The notes below the pieces were generated by a model. The model searched no databases. It was not told the DNA's origin and saw nothing but the letters and a program-made list of their open reading frames with translations. Positions 5,547 to 6,614 of a stretch of 6,614 nt of DNA are shown here, one piece after another. The stretch is from Betaproteobacteria bacterium (GTDB lineage Bacteria > Pseudomonadota > Gammaproteobacteria > Burkholderiales > Burkholderiaceae_C), in the NCBI GenBank assembly GCA_947448675.1, contig CANFOR010000155.1, positions 1 to 6,614 of the forward strand. Direction: 5' to 3'. The stretch's first letter is position 1; each line of letters starts with the position of its first letter. The translations under genes were made by a program, and so were the position numbers.

Positions 5547-5996
5547 CTGCGTGAAATCGGAGGGCCGTTCACCAAGCCACGCTTGAACAACAGGTTGATG
5601 CCCAGACGATCACCACTTGGCTGGGGCGTGCCGTAGAACGCGTGCACGTGCTATTGGTCGGGGTTTTGCCGGTTATCACGCGTCACGCTCAGCATGTAAC
5701 TGACTCCACGGGTTGCGTGGTAGCCACTGCGAACCGACCACTCGCCGGCAGGGTCAAAGTTCAAGTTGAAGAGGGCTGCAAAAATAGGGCTGCAAATTGG
5801 TACACCCCAGGCCAGCACCCACAAAGCCGCCCGATGCTACTTGCAAGGACGGCATCACGCGCAACGTGCTGCCAAAGGCAGCTGCCACAACCGGCACAGC
5901 TGGTGGCAAAGGCTAGTCGAATCACCGGTGCACCATTCACCAACGCCTCATCCCCGGGCTCAGCTTGCCAACTGCGCCGATCGCTGACAATGCGTT
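5543..5996 (-). pseudogene. Degraded 3' part of a gene upstream of the small exported protein (possible outer-membrane protein)
   Basis: No intact frame spans this stretch, but minus-strand translation shows protein-like pieces in shifting frames. In order these are RIVSDRRSWQAEPGDEALVN and APVIRLAFAT (about 5996-5907), a second frame with VPVVAAAFGSTLRVMPSLQV and ASGGFVGAGLG (about 5896-5806), then a third with VYQFAALFNL. That third frame continues across a duplication as NFDPAGEWSVRSGYHATRGV, SYMLSVTRDNRQNPDQ, an in-frame TAG (5651-5653), HVHAFYGTPQ, PSGDRLGINLLFKRGL and VNGPPISRS, stopping at TGA 5543-5545. Lesions I infer: a shift near 5900, a one-base loss in the G4 run (C4 at 5805-5808 on the plus strand), a 14-base tandem duplication (5769-5796) and the TAG. 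Alternating polar and aromatic residues suggest beta strands, possibly of an outer-membrane barrel, but I do not recognise the family. The 5' part is missing. The stop overlaps the TTG start of the next gene, implying former operon membership. Confidence 0.6.
5769..5796. repeat. 14-base tandem duplication breaking the decayed gene
   Basis: The plus strand reads AAGAGGGCTGCAAA (5769-5782) followed directly by AATAGGGCTGCAAA (5783-5796), identical at 13 of 14 positions. Removing one copy joins the minus-strand frame ...VYQFAALF to ...NLNFDPAGEW without a break, so the duplication is a direct cause of the frameshift (14 is not a multiple of 3). Confidence 0.8.
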
Positions 5997-6027
5997 AAGC
6001 ACGCACTTTGAGACTATCCCAATTTTT

Positions 6028-6614
6028 ATGAATACACCTTGCTTGCGCGTACTGCGCACCCTTCACTTCAGCTTAGGCATGTACCTGCTCTGCAGCCCGC
6101 TCTGGGCGCAAACCAGCGCGCCCGCCACGGCCACGCCAGCCCCCAGCTACGCCGACAGCCCCGCCCTGGGCGTGGCCATGGAGGGCTGGGCCTACCCCTA
6201 CCCCTTGCAGAACCTGCAGTTTGAGCTGCAAGGCCAGCCGGTGCGCATGCTCTACATGGACGTGGCCGCGGCCCAGCCCAATGGCAAAACGGTTCTACTG
6301 ATGCATGGCAAAAATTTTGGCAGTGACTACTGGGCCAACACCATCCAAGCGCTGAGCGCGCAGGGCTACAGGGTGATCGCGCCCGACCAAATTGGGTTTG
6401 GCAAATCTTCTAAGCCCGATTTGCGCTACAGCTTTGAGATGCTCTCGGCCAACACCCTGTTTTTACTGGACAGGCTCAAATTAGCGCGTGTGGCCATCAT
6501 CGCCAACAGCATGGGCGGCATGTTGGGCGTGCATTTTGCGCGCCGCTACCCTGAGCGGGTGAGCGCCTTGGTGCTCGAAAATCCGCTCGGTTTAGAAGAC
6601 TACAAACTCAGCAT
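6028..6614 (+). CDS. Exported alpha/beta hydrolase, 5' part (runs off the window)
   Basis: The frame is open from ATG 6028 to the window end, giving 195 codons. A signal peptide covers about residues 1-27 (basic RVLRTLHF, hydrophobic core, cleavage near LWA-QTS), followed by a proline/alanine-rich linker to about residue 46. The hydrolase domain then begins: EGWAYPYPLQ (52-61), VRMLYMDVAAAQPNGKTVLL (72-91), MHGKN (92-96, the HG oxyanion region), VIAPDQIGFGKSSKP (116-130), NSMGGMLGVHFARRYPERV (160-178) and LVLENPLGLEDY (181-192). Ser161 is the predicted nucleophile; its elbow is A-N-S-M-G-G, whereas relatives usually have G-H-S-M-G-G. The acid and histidine lie beyond the window. Sequence style matches secreted or periplasmic hydrolases of the haloperoxidase/epoxide hydrolase-like type; the substrate is unknown. 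No clear ribosome binding site or promoter is visible in the preceding AT-rich bases. It is divergent from the minus-strand unit. Confidence 0.9.
   Translation, partial: MNTPCLRVLRTLHFSLGMYLLCSPLWAQTSAPATATPAPSYADSPALGVAMEGWAYPYPLQNLQFELQGQPVRMLYMDVAAAQPNGKTVLLMHGKNFGSDYWANTIQALSAQGYRVIAPDQIGFGKSSKPDLRYSFEMLSANTLFLLDRLKLARVAIIANSMGGMLGVHFARRYPERVSALVLENPLGLEDYKLS

Noticed and set aside
5761..5943. Cys-rich 60-residue minus-strand frame (CAGCGSC) as a small metal-binding protein
   Set aside because: It is better explained as pieces of the decayed gene read through frameshifts. Its C-terminal part continues into the repaired frame, and the Cys-rich part is the wrong-frame reading of a more protein-like sequence.
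5642..5998. Open frame of 118 codons on the plus strand opposite the decayed gene
   Set aside because: The minus strand carries the protein-like pieces. The plus-strand product has biased, motif-free composition and no ribosome binding site.
6008..6030. Promoter for the hydrolase from TTGAGA at 6008-6013
   Set aside because: A -10 box at normal spacing would fall inside the coding sequence, so this hexamer is not a credible -35 for the gene.

Overview
The window looks like chromosomal DNA of a beta-proteobacterium, most plausibly of the Comamonadaceae (Rhodoferax, Limnohabitans or Polaromonas type). The basis is moderately high GC with GC-rich third codon positions, the style of the encoded proteins, and a short AT-rich inverted repeat of a kind I recall from intergenic DNA of that family. 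The lineage is inferred from general impression, not from a marker gene. I see no tRNA, rRNA, CRISPR array, insertion sequence or phage gene.

Left part (1-2198, plus strand): three closely spaced genes. These are the 3' end of a membrane protein that resembles the C-terminus of a chromate (CHR) transporter, a hydroxypyruvate isomerase-family sugar isomerase (hyi), and an HPP-family membrane protein fused to a pair of CBS domains. The gaps are only 23 and 27 bases, so co-transcription is possible, but the functions do not form an obvious pathway.

Middle (2199-2969, plus strand): a 117-base spacer holds two small palindromes and a good ribosome binding site. It leads into an exported carboxymuconolactone decarboxylase-like protein. 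This gene runs convergently, with a 16-base gap, into the next unit.

Right-centre (2986-5996, minus strand): read in the direction of transcription, this unit has three parts. First comes the degraded 3' part of a gene for what may be an outer-membrane protein. Second is a small exported protein with an HELGH motif and a CxxC motif. Third is a complete 704-residue TonB-dependent outer-membrane receptor. The stop codon of the decayed gene overlaps the TTG start of the small protein, which suggests the three once formed one operon. The small protein and the receptor probably work together in uptake of an unidentified, possibly metal-containing, ligand. The decay of the first gene includes an in-frame TAG, a 14-base tandem duplication and a probable one-base loss in a G run.

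Right edge (6028-6614, plus strand): the first 195 codons of an exported alpha/beta hydrolase whose nucleophile elbow reads ANSMGG instead of the usual GHSMGG. It is divergent from the minus-strand unit and runs off the window.

I found no clear new multi-gene system. The points most worth a second look are the small HELGH/CxxC protein coupled to the TonB receptor, the decayed gene in front of it, and the atypical hydrolase elbow.
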